This document shows, piece after piece, positions 29,186 to 38,502 of a DNA stretch of 64,000 bases (position 1 is its first letter; the number at the start of each line of letters is the position of its first letter). Both the position numbers and the translations under genes were made by a program. The notes under the pieces were generated by a model. The model was not told the origin of the DNA. It did no database searches and saw only the letters and a program-made list of their open reading frames with translations. Source of the DNA: an uncultured Polaribacter sp. (GTDB lineage: Bacteria; Bacteroidota; Bacteroidia; Flavobacteriales; Flavobacteriaceae); assembly GCF_947497125.1 (NCBI RefSeq), contig NZ_CANMFI010000007.1, positions 115,623-179,622 on the forward strand, read 5' to 3'.

Positions 29186-29641
29186 ATGAAGAATAATTTA
29201 TCAAAAATATTAAGCATATTTATTGCTGTAGTGGCTTTAATTGGTGCTTTCCTATTTGTCAGAATTTTCATGACAGATAGTAACGATGTAGAGGCATTAA
29301 GTAGTTCTGTAGGAAGCATAGTTTCTTTTTCTACAATTTTACTTTATTTTGCTGTAGGAGCTACCATAGTACTTTCTTTAATTGGGCTTTTTAGAAACCC
29401 AGATAATTTAAAGAAAACATTATTAGGTATTGCTGTATTGGCTGTTGTATTAGTATTTGCTTACTTTTTAGCAGATAGTAACGCTGTTTTAGACACACAA
29501 GGAAAAGTTCTTGAAGGTGGCGAGGCAGGTTCGGCAACAAACCAATGGGTAGGAACAGGAATATGGTATAGCATTGCCTTAGGGTTTGTAGCTAGCATGT
29601 TTTTTGTATACGATTTAGTAAAAGGATTAATAAAATCATAA
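29186..29641 (+). CDS. Membrane protein of unknown function inside the exbB-exbD cluster
   Basis: 151 residues with four hydrophobic segments (near 8-27, 47-67, 75-95 and 125-146) and short loops; the loop near 100-120 is glycine-rich (LEGGEAGSATNQW). No named domain. It lies 8 bases after exbB and 4 bases before exbD, so it is translated with them and may be an extra subunit of the proton channel. That role is inferred only from the tight gene spacing. Confidence 0.85.
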   Translation: MKNNLSKILSIFIAVVALIGAFLFVRIFMTDSNDVEALSSSVGSIVSFSTILLYFAVGATIVLSLIGLFRNPDNLKKTLLGIAVLAVVLVFAYFLADSNAVLDTQGKVLEGGEAGSATNQWVGTGIWYSIALGFVASMFFVYDLVKGLIKS

Positions 29642-29645
29642 TAAT

Positions 29646-30266
29646 ATGGCAAGAAGAGAGAATCCAGAAATTAATGCAGGTTCTATGGCAGATATTGCCT
29701 TCTTGCTGTTAATCTTTTTCTTAGTAACAACTACAATGAATGTAGATTCAGGAGTTTCTAAAAAGCTTTCTGAAAAACCACCAGCAGATTATGTGCCACC
29801 TGTAATTAAAGAGAAAAACATCTTTGAGGTTAACATTAATAGAAATAATGAGCTTTTAGTTGAAGGCGACAGAATGGAAATTAAAGACCTAAAAGAAGCT
29901 GCTATCAAATTTATTGATAACGGTGGAGGTGAAGGTAAGGTAGAAAATGGTGTTGCTACAGGACCATGTACGTATTGTAACGGAGAAAAAAGTGAGACAT
30001 CATCAGATCATCCAAATAAAGCAATTATTTCGGTGCAAAGTGATCGATTAACAGAATATGGAACGTATCTAACAGTTCAAGATCAATTGTTAAGAGCTTA
30101 TTCTGAGTTAAGAAATAGGTTGAGTATTAAAATGTACAAAATGCCTTTTGCAGAACTTGAAGAAGCGTATAAAGATGACAAGGATAACGAATCATTAAAG
30201 AAAAAAGTTGAGCTTATCAAAACAAGTTATCCTCAAATTATTTCGGATGCAGAACCTACAAATTAA
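29646..30266 (+). CDS. ExbD/TolR family biopolymer transport protein (1)
   Basis: 206 residues, longer than E. coli ExbD (141). One N-terminal helix, MADIAFLLLIFFLVTTTM, carries the proton-path aspartate (D16), followed by a periplasmic domain. An insertion near 95-122 contains a CxxC pair (C108 and C111 in GPCTYCNG) that ordinary ExbD lacks. It partners the ExbB-like protein and the second ExbD. Confidence 0.92.
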   Translation: MARRENPEINAGSMADIAFLLLIFFLVTTTMNVDSGVSKKLSEKPPADYVPPVIKEKNIFEVNINRNNELLVEGDRMEIKDLKEAAIKFIDNGGGEGKVENGVATGPCTYCNGEKSETSSDHPNKAIISVQSDRLTEYGTYLTVQDQLLRAYSELRNRLSIKMYKMPFAELEEAYKDDKDNESLKKKVELIKTSYPQIISDAEPTN

Positions 30267-30283
30267 TTTAAAAAATTAACAGT

Positions 30284-30745
30284 ATGTCTAAATTTAGAAA
30301 AAAGAAAAAAGGAATTCCAGCAGTAAACACTGCCGCTTTGCCTGATATCGTTTTTATGTTATTGTTCTTTTTCATGGTTACTACTACCATGAGAGAAACA
30401 TCTTTACAGATTGATGCACCAAGATTACCTTCTGCATCTGAAGTAAAAAAATTAGAACATAAAAGTTTGGTAACAACCATATATGTTGGTAAGGCCAAAG
30501 AAGCAAAATTTGGAACAAGTTTTAATAGAATTCAGTTGAATGACAAAATTGCCTCGGCAGACGATGTTCCTGCATTTATTATTAATGCAAGATCTAAAGT
30601 TTCTGAAGCAGAGGTGCCTTTTATGACAACATCTATAAAAGCAGATAAAGAATCTAGCGTTGGTACAATTACAGATATTAGATTAAAACTAAGAGATGTA
30701 AATGCACTAAAAATTAGTTATTCTGCCTCTAAAACATCAGATTAA
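30284..30745 (+). CDS. ExbD/TolR family biopolymer transport protein (2)
   Basis: 153 residues. A basic start (MSKFRKKKKGIP) precedes the single helix LPDIVFMLLFFFMVTTTM with the conserved aspartate, then a periplasmic domain. It lacks the cysteine insertion of the first ExbD. Two ExbD genes behind one ExbB gene are common in Bacteroidetes and suggest a mixed complex. A terminator follows. Confidence 0.92.
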   Translation: MSKFRKKKKGIPAVNTAALPDIVFMLLFFFMVTTTMRETSLQIDAPRLPSASEVKKLEHKSLVTTIYVGKAKEAKFGTSFNRIQLNDKIASADDVPAFIINARSKVSEAEVPFMTTSIKADKESSVGTITDIRLKLRDVNALKISYSASKTSD

Positions 30746-30765
30746 TTTCTTTTTTTCAAAATAAA

Positions 30766-30798
30766 AAAAAGGGTAATTCTTAGAATTATCCTTTTTTT
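30766..30798. terminator. Intrinsic terminator behind the second exbD
   Basis: GGGTAATTCT (30771-30780) is followed by AGAATTATCC (30782-30791), with A and T runs on both sides. Confidence 0.75.
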
Positions 30799-30842
30799 GT
30801 GCTTAATTTTAACCAACTATACAATTATTATAATATTTAGAA

Positions 30843-31520
30843 ATGAAAGCAATCTCAATTTCTTTTTTGTTCTTCTTTATATCTGTTAGTATTTTAGCCC
30901 AAAAAGATACTTTGCAGTTAGGAGATCGTTATGCAGAAGATCAAATTTATGCAACCATTTCTTATGCTCAATTTTTTAACCAGCCAACAACAATTTTTAA
31001 AAGTAATTTTTCTTACGGACTGTCTGCAGGTTATTTAAAAGATATTAGTTTAAATAAAAAGGGTACGATTGCTATGGCAATTGGTTTTGGTTATGGTTTT
31101 GATTATTTTAATCATAAACTAACGGTACAAGAAGTGAATAGTACAACCCTTTTTTCTGATCAAACTGGTAACGAGAGTAATATATTTACTTCTCAAAATT
31201 TAGAGTTGCCCTTTGAGCTTCGTTGGAGAACATCTAACGCTACCAAATATGACTTTTGGAGAATATACGCAGGTATCAAATTTTTATACAACCTATCTAA
31301 TAATTTTAAGTTTATAGATACTAATAATTCTGTTTTTAATTCATCGAATGTTAGTAGTTATAACAAATTACAATATGGGTTAACATTGTCTACGGGTTAT
31401 GATGAGTTTAATTTTCATATATTCTACGGTTTGTCTCCTGTGTTTAAAGACAGTACCCTTAACGGTGAAAATATTAACACTAAAATATTAAAAGTCGGAC
31501 TTGTTTTTTACCTTCTATAA
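30843..31520 (+). CDS. PorT-like outer membrane beta-barrel protein
   Basis: 225 residues with a signal peptide (KAISISFLFFFISVSILAQ) and alternating hydrophobic strands ending in a C-terminal aromatic segment (KVGLVFYLL), as in small 8-strand outer membrane barrels of the PorT/porin-family type. It follows the exbD genes after a terminator. Which member of the family it is, and whether it takes part in type IX secretion, cannot be told from sequence alone. Its 3' end overlaps the convergent membrane protein gene by 6 bases. Confidence 0.8.
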   Translation: MKAISISFLFFFISVSILAQKDTLQLGDRYAEDQIYATISYAQFFNQPTTIFKSNFSYGLSAGYLKDISLNKKGTIAMAIGFGYGFDYFNHKLTVQEVNSTTLFSDQTGNESNIFTSQNLELPFELRWRTSNATKYDFWRIYAGIKFLYNLSNNFKFIDTNNSVFNSSNVSSYNKLQYGLTLSTGYDEFNFHIFYGLSPVFKDSTLNGENINTKILKVGLVFYLL

Positions 31521-32114
31521 GAGAAAATAGCAGCATATTGGGCTACTAAAACCTATTAAAAAACCCAAATACACTTCTTTAGGTGTATGTGCTTTTAAAT
31601 GCAGTCTTGCACTTGCAACAATGCCTGATAGTAGTATTAAAGTAATAATTAGCACGTTTAAATTGGTATTGTAAATTGAAGTTAACACACAAAAGAAGCC
31701 AACAGAAACACCCATAGAAAGTAAGTGAATACTTGTTTTTATCTTCCAGAAGAACAAGATATAAATGAGTATCAATCCTAGAGTTGTTGCATAAAAAAGC
31801 ATGCTAAAATCATATAAATAATCAATTTTAGATAAGGTATTTCCTAAAATATAGAAGAGTAAAATCATTATTGCTAATGGTTTTTTTCGTTCTTTAATTT
31901 CTGTGGCATTAAAAGACTTAATAAGCTTAAGTTCTTTAAAAAGTATTAATATAATTAAAGGAATTATGTAAGTAGTTAAAAAAATTAAACCTAAAATGGA
32001 TAGTTTTTGTTGGCTACTAAAATAGTTAGGTATTGCTGTTAAATAAGCTAAAACACTAATTGTTGGTATTACAATTGGATGAAACAGTACTGATATTAAA
32101 TTGTATAGTTTCAC
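31515..32114 (-). CDS. Integral membrane protein, possibly a degenerate PAP2-like protein
   Basis: 199 residues with about six membrane segments. The pattern ERKKPLA near 78 and ARLHLKAHTPKEV near 168 resemble the first and last motifs of PAP2 phosphatases (arginine, histidine five residues later, acidic residue), but the middle PSGH motif is absent, so activity is doubtful. The start is GTG at 32114, overlapping the rpoN stop by one base (TAGTG), which ties its translation to rpoN. The job is unknown. Confidence 0.75.
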   Translation of the reverse strand: MKLYNLISVLFHPIVIPTISVLAYLTAIPNYFSSQQKLSILGLIFLTTYIIPLIILILFKELKLIKSFNATEIKERKKPLAIMILLFYILGNTLSKIDYLYDFSMLFYATTLGLILIYILFFWKIKTSIHLLSMGVSVGFFCVLTSIYNTNLNVLIITLILLSGIVASARLHLKAHTPKEVYLGFLIGFSSPICCYFLL

Positions 32115-33571
32115 TACATTTCTTTTCTTAAACGAGCAACAGGTAAGTCTAATTGTTCTCTATATTTTGCAACTGTTCTTCTGGCAATCGGATACCCTTT
32201 TTCTTTTAAAATTACTGCCAATTTTTCATCAGTCAGTGGTTTTTTCTTATTTTCTTCTTCTATAACTGTTTCTAAAATTTTCTTTATTTCTTTAGTAGAA
32301 ACATCTTCACCTTGGTCATTTTTCATCGATTCAGAAAAGAATTCTTTTATCAATTTTGTGCCATAAGGGGTAGATACGTATTTACTATTTGCTACTCTAG
32401 ATACCGTAGAAATATCCATGTTTATTTTATCGGCAATGTCTTTTAAGATCATTGGCTTTAATTTTCGCTCATCTCCACTTAAAAAGTAGTCATATTGATA
32501 ATGCATAATGGTATTCATGGTTACCAAAAGAGTTTGCTGTCTTTGTTTGATAGCATCGATAAACCATTTAGCAGCATCTAATTTTTGTTTGATAAAGAAT
32601 ACCGTATCTTTTTGAGATTTGCTTTTTACGGTTGCTTCTTGATACCCTTTAAGCATATTATTGTATTCTCTAGAGATATGCAGTTCTGGAGCGTTTCTAT
32701 TGTTTAATACCAAGTCTAATTCACCATCAATTAGTTTAATTGAAAAGTCTGGTACAATCTGTTCTGCTATTTTATTATTACCCGCATAAGAACTACCAGG
32801 CTTAGGATTAAGCTTTGATATTTCTGTATTTACTTCTTTAAGCTGCTCTTCAGAAATATGAAATTTTTCTTGTAATTTTTTGTAGTGCTTTTTCACAAAA
32901 TGATCAAAAGCATTCTCTAAAATATCAATAGCAAGCGTTCTTGTTATAGTCTTTTCTTTTCTTTTTAACTGTATTATAAGACACTCTTTTAAGTCTCTAG
33001 CACCAACACCAATTGGGTCTAAAGTATGAATTACTTTTTTTAGAATACCAATTACTTTCTCTTCAGTTGTAAATACATTTGCAGTAAAAGCTAAGTCATC
33101 TACTAGGTCTATAATTTCTCTTCTGATGTAACCACTATCATCGATACTACCAACTAAAAATTCAGCAATTACAAGTTCATCGTCTTTAAAACTATAGGTA
33201 TTTAATTGATTTTTTAAGGATTGATGAAAACTTGTTCCGGCTGCATAAGGCATGCTTTTTTCATCATCATCAGCTGCATAATTATTAGCTTGTGTCTTGT
33301 AGCTGGGTATTTCATCATCACTCAAATACTCATCAATATTAATATCTTCAGCTTCTATTTTCTCGGTACCAGTTTCATCAAACTCATTAGACAAATCGTC
33401 ATCAACAGTATTTGCGTCATCTTTACCAGTTTCTAAAGCAGGATTTTCTTCAATTTCTTGTTTTATACGTTCTTCAAAAGCTTGGGTAGGCAATTGTATT
33501 AACTTCATCAACTGTATTTGTTGTGGAGATAATTTTTGTAAAAGTTTATATTGTAAGCTCTGTTTTAACAT
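32114..33571 (-). CDS. rpoN: RNA polymerase sigma-54 factor
   Basis: 485 residues with three regions: the glutamine- and leucine-rich activator-interacting start (KLSPQQIQLMKLIQLPT), an acidic linker (about 45-100), the core-binding domain and the C-terminal RpoN box ARRTVAKYREQL (near 463-474), which reads the -24 element. It recognises -24/-12 promoters and needs an AAA+ activator; none is in the window. It is cotranscribed with the small membrane protein downstream. Confidence 0.96.
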   Translation of the reverse strand: MLKQSLQYKLLQKLSPQQIQLMKLIQLPTQAFEERIKQEIEENPALETGKDDANTVDDDLSNEFDETGTEKIEAEDINIDEYLSDDEIPSYKTQANNYAADDDEKSMPYAAGTSFHQSLKNQLNTYSFKDDELVIAEFLVGSIDDSGYIRREIIDLVDDLAFTANVFTTEEKVIGILKKVIHTLDPIGVGARDLKECLIIQLKRKEKTITRTLAIDILENAFDHFVKKHYKKLQEKFHISEEQLKEVNTEISKLNPKPGSSYAGNNKIAEQIVPDFSIKLIDGELDLVLNNRNAPELHISREYNNMLKGYQEATVKSKSQKDTVFFIKQKLDAAKWFIDAIKQRQQTLLVTMNTIMHYQYDYFLSGDERKLKPMILKDIADKINMDISTVSRVANSKYVSTPYGTKLIKEFFSESMKNDQGEDVSTKEIKKILETVIEEENKKKPLTDEKLAVILKEKGYPIARRTVAKYREQLDLPVARLRKEM

Positions 33572-33690
33572 ATATACTTTCTTAAATCAATGTAAAGACT
33601 TTTGTTTTTTGGTTGAAAAAAATACTACTTTAAAATTACTGTTTTTTTAATAAGTATGCTTAAAAGTTTTAAGATTTTATTTTTAATAAT

Positions 33691-35127
33691 TTAAAAATCT
33701 GCATTTTGAGGGGTTCTAGGAAATGGTATTACATCTCTAATATTGCTCATGCCTGTTGTAAATTGTACCAATCTTTCGAAACCTAATCCAAAACCAGAAT
33801 GAACAGCTGTGCCATATTTTCTTAAATCTAAATACCACCAAAGTTCTTTTTCATCTATATCTAAGGCCTTCATTTTTTCTACAAGAACATCATATCGTTC
33901 TTCTCTTTGAGATCCTCCAACAATTTCACCAATACCAGGAAACAATACATCCATGGCTCTTACTGTTTTACCATCATCATTTAAACGCATGTAAAAAGCT
34001 TTTATATCTGCTGGATAATCAAAAAGAATAACAGGGCATTTAAAATGTTTTTCTACTAAAAAACGTTCGTGTTCAGACTGTAAATCTGCTCCCCATTCAT
34101 TTATAGGATACTTAAATTTCTTCTTTTTATTTGGTTTCGAATTTCTTAAAATATCAATTGCTTCTGTATAAGAAACTCTTTTAAAGTTATTATCTACAAC
34201 AAATCTTAATTTTTCTAGAAGACTTAATTCGCTTCTTTCTGCTTGTGGTTTGCTTTTATCTTCTTGTGTTAAGCGTTGGTCTAAAAAGGCTAAATCATCT
34301 TCGCACTTTTCTATAACATAGCTAATTACATACTTTATAAAGTCTTCTGCCAAATCCATATTGCCATCTAAATCCATAAAGGCAACTTCTGGCTCAATCA
34401 TCCAAAATTCTGCTAAATGACGTGTGGTATTCGAATTTTCTGCTCTAAATGTTGGTCCAAATGTATAGGCTTTTCCTAAAGCCATTGCAAAGGTTTCTGC
34501 TTCTAATTGACCAGATACTGTTAAGTTTGTTTCTTTGCCAAAAAAGTCTTTAGAGAAATCTATTTTACCATCTTCTGTAAGCGGAGCCTTATTTTCTTTA
34601 AAAGTAGTAACTCTAAACATTTCTCCAGCACCTTCGGCGTCAGAGCCAGTAACAATAGGTGTGTTTACGTAATTAAAGTCTCTTTCTTGAAAATATTGGT
34701 GCACAGCAAAAGAAAGTTTAGATCGTACACGCATTACGGCGCTAAATGTGTTTGTTCTTACCCTTAAGTGGGCATTTTCTCTTAAAAACTCAAAACTATG
34801 TTTTTTAGGTTGAATAGGATATTCGTCTGGGTTAGAGTCTCCTAATATTTCAATTTTAGAAACTTGCACTTCTAAAGATTGCCCCTTTCCATTACTTTCG
34901 GTTAATGTACCTTGTAATGAAACTGAAGCACCCGTATTAATTCTTTTTAAAATTGATTCATCGGTATTTTCGAAGTCGATTACACACTGAATATTATGTA
35001 TTGTAGAGCCATCATTTAAAGCAATAAAACGATTACTTCTAAATGTTCTAACCCAACCCTTTAGTGTTACTTCTTGTAAAATTAGGCCTTCAGAATTTAA
35101 TAATTCGGCTATGTTTTTTTGTATCAT
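33691..35127 (-). CDS. asnS: Asparaginyl-tRNA synthetase
   Basis: Class IIb synthetase that charges tRNA-Asn with asparagine. 478 residues. The N-terminal OB-fold (about 10-110; [20 protein letters not shown]) reads the anticodon. The catalytic domain has motif 2 around [20 protein letters not shown] and motif 3 near the end, [16 protein letters not shown]. Motif 3 and the length fit AsnRS rather than AspRS. rpoN follows downstream after 119 bases. Confidence 0.95.
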   Translation of the reverse strand: MIQKNIAELLNSEGLILQEVTLKGWVRTFRSNRFIALNDGSTIHNIQCVIDFENTDESILKRINTGASVSLQGTLTESNGKGQSLEVQVSKIEILGDSNPDEYPIQPKKHSFEFLRENAHLRVRTNTFSAVMRVRSKLSFAVHQYFQERDFNYVNTPIVTGSDAEGAGEMFRVTTFKENKAPLTEDGKIDFSKDFFGKETNLTVSGQLEAETFAMALGKAYTFGPTFRAENSNTTRHLAEFWMIEPEVAFMDLDGNMDLAEDFIKYVISYVIEKCEDDLAFLDQRLTQEDKSKPQAERSELSLLEKLRFVVDNNFKRVSYTEAIDILRNSKPNKKKKFKYPINEWGADLQSEHERFLVEKHFKCPVILFDYPADIKAFYMRLNDDGKTVRAMDVLFPGIGEIVGGSQREERYDVLVEKMKALDIDEKELWWYLDLRKYGTAVHSGFGLGFERLVQFTTGMSNIRDVIPFPRTPQNADF

Positions 35128-35221
35128 ATTCTTATAAATAATAGTGAAAGAGTTTTTTTATGTTACTAAACAGTGACTTTTAAATTAAAATTTTACGTTT
35201 ATATCAAAAAATTTAAAAAAG

Positions 35222-35229
35222 TAAAGATA
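35222..35229 (-). promoter_or_regulatory. Possible -7 box for asnS
   Basis: The minus strand reads TATCTTTA (one mismatch), with TTG 20 bases upstream. Confidence 0.35.
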
Positions 35230-35280
35230 CTTTTTTGACAGAAAATGAACAATGATAATTTAAAGTAGTTTTATAATATT

Positions 35281-35292
35281 TTAGGGGGAAAA
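35281..35292 (+). promoter_or_regulatory. TTAGGGGGAAAA motif, copy 3
   Basis: Part of the stretch ATTTTAGGGGGAAAACCC, very close to the copy at 13823-13840. A T-rich run follows in both places. Confidence 0.35.
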
Positions 35293-35301
35293 CCCTTATT
35301 T

Positions 35302-35440
35302 TTTGAGAGAATTAAAAAGTTATATTTGAAGTATTAAAAATACTTACTCGAATTTTATTATTTAATATTGATATAAATTCCCGTTATTTTTATTTTTTGT
35401 TAGATTTAAATCGGTTGCTAGTCTTTAGCAATCGATTTTC
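35302..35440 (+). ncRNA. Possible small RNA with its own promoter and end hairpin
   Basis: TTTG (35302-35305), 15 bases, TATATTTG (35321-35328); transcription would begin near 35333 and run into a stem of ATCGGTTGCTA (35410-35420) with TAGCAATCGAT (35426-35436), followed by T-rich DNA. No open frame of note exists on this strand. The short promoter spacing and weak T run keep confidence low; the hairpin may instead end the minus-strand exporter gene. Confidence 0.22.
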
Positions 35441-35460
35441 AATTTTAACAGTATATAAAT

Positions 35461-37842
35461 TTATTTTTTTACCTCCTTTTTACCTTCTTCCGTTGGAAAA
35501 ATTTTCATTTTTGGCTCTTTAAAAACTTTTTTATTAGCTATCTTTTTCTCAAAAGTCAATAATAAAGAGGGTAATAATAGTAAGTTAGACACCATCGCTA
35601 AGAGTAAGGTTATAGAAACCAAACCACCCAGTGCTATTGTACCACCAAAACTAGAAAGTGTAAAGGTTAAAAAACCAAAAAACAATACAATAGAAGTGTA
35701 AAACATACTAACGCCTGTCTCTTTTAAAGCTGCGTAAACAGAAGGTTTTATTTTCCATTTATTGGCCATTAATTCTTGCCTGTATTTTGCTAAAAAGTGA
35801 ATGGTGTCATCAACAGAAATACCAAAAGCGATGCTAAAAACAAGTATGGTAGATGGTTTTATAGGAATATCTAAAAAGCCCATTAAACCTGCAGTAATAA
35901 GAAGCGGAAGCATATTTGGTATTAAGGATATAAAAATCATTTGCGGAGATCTAAACATCCAAGCCATAAAAATTGCAATTAATAAGATTGCTAAAGACAA
36001 AGAGATAACAAGGTTTTTAATTAAATAATTAGTTCCTTTTATAAATACAAGAGCTTTACCGGTTAAAGAAACTTCGTATTTATCTGCCGGAAATTCTTTA
36101 GCAATTACTGCTTTTAATCTTTCTTGAATAACATCCATTTTAGCGGTGCCAATATCTTTCATAAAAGTTGTAATTCTAGCATAACGTCCTGTAGAGTCTA
36201 CAAAACTTTTAAGCATTCCTGCATCGTTATTCGAGTTTTTAGTGTACGCAAAAATATAACTCTGCTCTTGAGAGGTTGGCAATTGATAATATTTTGGATT
36301 TCCTTTGTAGTAAGCTTGTTTAGAGTACTTTACTAAGTTGGTAACCGACAAGGGTTTTGATAGTTCTGGAAAACTTTCGATGGCTTCATTTATCTTCTCC
36401 ATCTTTTTTAGCGTCGATAATTTCATGACACCTTTTTCTTTCTTAGTGTCTATTAAAATTTCTAAGGGCATAATACCACCAAACTCTGTTTCAAAGAATT
36501 TTATATCTTTATAAAACTCGAGACTTTTAGGCATGTCTTCTATTAAGCTTCCAGAAACTCTAATTTGGTAAACACCAATAATTCCAGAAATTATAATGAT
36601 TACAGTGGCAAAGTAAATAGTAATTCTTCTGTTTTTTACCATTTTTTCCATCCAATCAACCACATTTTCAATCCATTTTCTTTCTAAATGGTTCAAGTGT
36701 TTTTTCTTAGGAAGCGGCATAAAACTATATAAGATAGGAATTATAAGAAGCGCTAAAATAAAAATACTAATAATGTTTACAGAAGCTAAAATACCAAACT
36801 CTCTAAGTAGGCTACTTTTTACAAATACAAAGGTTGCAAAACCAGAAGCAGTTGTAATATTTGTCATTAATGTAGCATTACCAATTTTAGAAATTACCCG
36901 TTGTAATGCTTTTGCTTGTTGCCCGTGTTTTTTTATTTCTTGTTGATATTTATTAATCAGAAAAACAGCATTAGGAACCCCTATTACAATAATTAAAGGT
37001 GGTATTAATGCAGATAAAACAGTAATTTCATATCGGAATAAACCAATAAAGCCAAAGGCCCAAGTAACACCAATCATTACCACTAGTAAAGTGATAAATG
37101 TTGCCCTAAAAGATCTAAAAAAGAAGAAGAAGATTATTGCAGTAATTCCCAAAGCACCTAAAACAAAAAGTATTATTTCGTCTTGTATGTTTTGTGCATT
37201 TAGTGTTCTTATGTATGGCATGCCAGAAACACGAATGTTAACATTGTGTTCTTTTTCAAAACTTTTTATTTGAGGTATTAAAATGTTAAAAATAAAATCT
37301 CTACGTTTTGGCGTATTTATAATCTCTTTTTTAATGTAAATAGCAGTTTGTAGTGTGCCTGTTTCCTTATTAAATAGTAAGTTCTCGTAAAAAGGAAGTT
37401 TTTCAAAAAGCTGATTTTTTATTTTAGTAACTTCCTCAACTGTTTTAGGTTCTTTTTCATATAAGGGTTCTAAAACAAATTTTCTTTTTTTTCTATCTGC
37501 TTTCAATTTTTGAATATCAGCAATAGAAAGTGTAAAATCTATCTCTTCTAAACTATCAAATTTTTGGACTAAATTATTCCAAGCATTAAATTTTTTAGGG
37601 GTAAAAACAGTTGCATCTTTTATTCCTAAAATAACGAGGTTTCCTTCTTCTCCAAAAATTTCTAAAAATTGGTTGTATTGTAAGTTTGCTTCATGGTCTT
37701 CTGGTAGCAGATTAGCTTCTGTATACGAAAACTTCATATACTTCATTTGTGTTGCTAGTAAGCCAGTAATAATAGCGATACAGAGTAATACTAAATATCT
37801 ATTTCTTAGTATTAGACCTGCAATCTTTGTCCAGAAGTTCAT
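35461..37842 (-). CDS. MMPL/RND-superfamily membrane exporter
   Basis: 793 residues with the RND layout twice: a first helix (about 12-30), a periplasmic domain, five helices (about 220-370), then a second helix near 405, a second periplasmic domain and five helices (about 615-760). The second sterol-sensing-like block reads FGISVDDTIHFLAKYRQEL near 678-696, with the paired aspartates of the proton relay. Substrates of such exporters range from lipids to hopanoids and cannot be told here. There is no membrane-fusion protein or outer membrane channel next to it. The lysine-rich C-terminus (EEGKKEVKK) is cytoplasmic. Confidence 0.9.
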   Translation of the reverse strand: MNFWTKIAGLILRNRYLVLLCIAIITGLLATQMKYMKFSYTEANLLPEDHEANLQYNQFLEIFGEEGNLVILGIKDATVFTPKKFNAWNNLVQKFDSLEEIDFTLSIADIQKLKADRKKRKFVLEPLYEKEPKTVEEVTKIKNQLFEKLPFYENLLFNKETGTLQTAIYIKKEIINTPKRRDFIFNILIPQIKSFEKEHNVNIRVSGMPYIRTLNAQNIQDEIILFVLGALGITAIIFFFFFRSFRATFITLLVVMIGVTWAFGFIGLFRYEITVLSALIPPLIIVIGVPNAVFLINKYQQEIKKHGQQAKALQRVISKIGNATLMTNITTASGFATFVFVKSSLLREFGILASVNIISIFILALLIIPILYSFMPLPKKKHLNHLERKWIENVVDWMEKMVKNRRITIYFATVIIIISGIIGVYQIRVSGSLIEDMPKSLEFYKDIKFFETEFGGIMPLEILIDTKKEKGVMKLSTLKKMEKINEAIESFPELSKPLSVTNLVKYSKQAYYKGNPKYYQLPTSQEQSYIFAYTKNSNNDAGMLKSFVDSTGRYARITTFMKDIGTAKMDVIQERLKAVIAKEFPADKYEVSLTGKALVFIKGTNYLIKNLVISLSLAILLIAIFMAWMFRSPQMIFISLIPNMLPLLITAGLMGFLDIPIKPSTILVFSIAFGISVDDTIHFLAKYRQELMANKWKIKPSVYAALKETGVSMFYTSIVLFFGFLTFTLSSFGGTIALGGLVSITLLLAMVSNLLLLPSLLLTFEKKIANKKVFKEPKMKIFPTEEGKKEVKK

Positions 37843-37885
37843 AAAATTATTATTTATGTAATATAGTTTATACGTCTTTTATGGT

Positions 37886-37917
37886 AAAAAAAAAGAGTGT
37901 TGTAAAACACTCTTTTT
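37886..37917 (-). terminator. Intrinsic terminator of pyrH-frr
   Basis: Perfect 11-base stem (37891-37901 with 37906-37916), loop GTAA, and a run of T on the minus strand. Confidence 0.9.
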
Positions 37918-37933
37918 AATGTCTATTAGGTTT

Positions 37934-38488
37934 TTAAACCTTCATTATTTCTACTTCTTTTGTAGCAAGCATTTCATCTATCTGCTTTACAAAAGTATCG
38001 GTCATTTTTTGTACATCATCTTCTGCAATTTTTTTCATATCGTCAGAAATTTCTGTTTTCTTAATATCGTTGTTAGCGTCTTTACGCGCATTTCTAATAC
38101 CAACCTTTGCATGTTCAGCTTCGGCCTTGGCTTGTTTTGCCAAACCAATCCTTCTTTCTTCAGTTAAAGGAGGTACGTTTATCATTATTACATCTCCATT
38201 GTTCATTGGGTTAAACCCTAAATTTGCAAGTTGTATTGCTTTTTCAATTTCTTGCAACATGTTTTTTTCCCAAGGCTGAACACTAATCGTTCTTGCATCT
38301 GGCGTGTTTACATTTGCTACTTGGCTTAATGGTGTTTGAGATCCATAATAATCTACCATTACATTGCTTAACATTGCAGGGGTTGCTTTACCAGCTCTTA
38401 TGGTTCTTAGTTCTTTTACTAAGTGCGCTATCGCGTTGTTCATAGCTTCTTTAGCTGAGTCAAGAATAAATTCTATTTCTTCATTCAT
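37934..38488 (-). CDS. frr: Ribosome recycling factor
   Basis: Splits post-termination ribosomes together with EF-G. 184 residues, full length: a three-helix bundle with ELRTIRAGKATPAML near 25-39 and the hinge region DARTISVQPWEKNMLQEIEK. LTEERRIGLAKQAK and DDVQKMTDTFVKQIDEML complete the bundle. It lies 14 bases behind pyrH in the conserved pyrH-frr pair. Confidence 0.97.
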   Translation of the reverse strand: MNEEIEFILDSAKEAMNNAIAHLVKELRTIRAGKATPAMLSNVMVDYYGSQTPLSQVANVNTPDARTISVQPWEKNMLQEIEKAIQLANLGFNPMNNGDVIMINVPPLTEERRIGLAKQAKAEAEHAKVGIRNARKDANNDIKKTEISDDMKKIAEDDVQKMTDTFVKQIDEMLATKEVEIMKV

Positions 38489-38502
38489 TAGTAATAAATT
38501 TT

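Larger units (their letters stand above)
35128..35460. other. Intergenic region between the RND-type exporter gene and asnS
   Basis: 333 bases. On the minus strand a likely asnS -7 box (TATCTTTA, 35222-35229) has a TTG about 20 bases upstream. On the plus strand stand a TTAGGGGGAAAA motif (35281-35292), a promoter-like TATATTTG (35321-35328) and a hairpin (35410-35436), which together could form a small RNA gene. Otherwise nothing coding was seen. Confidence 0.6.
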
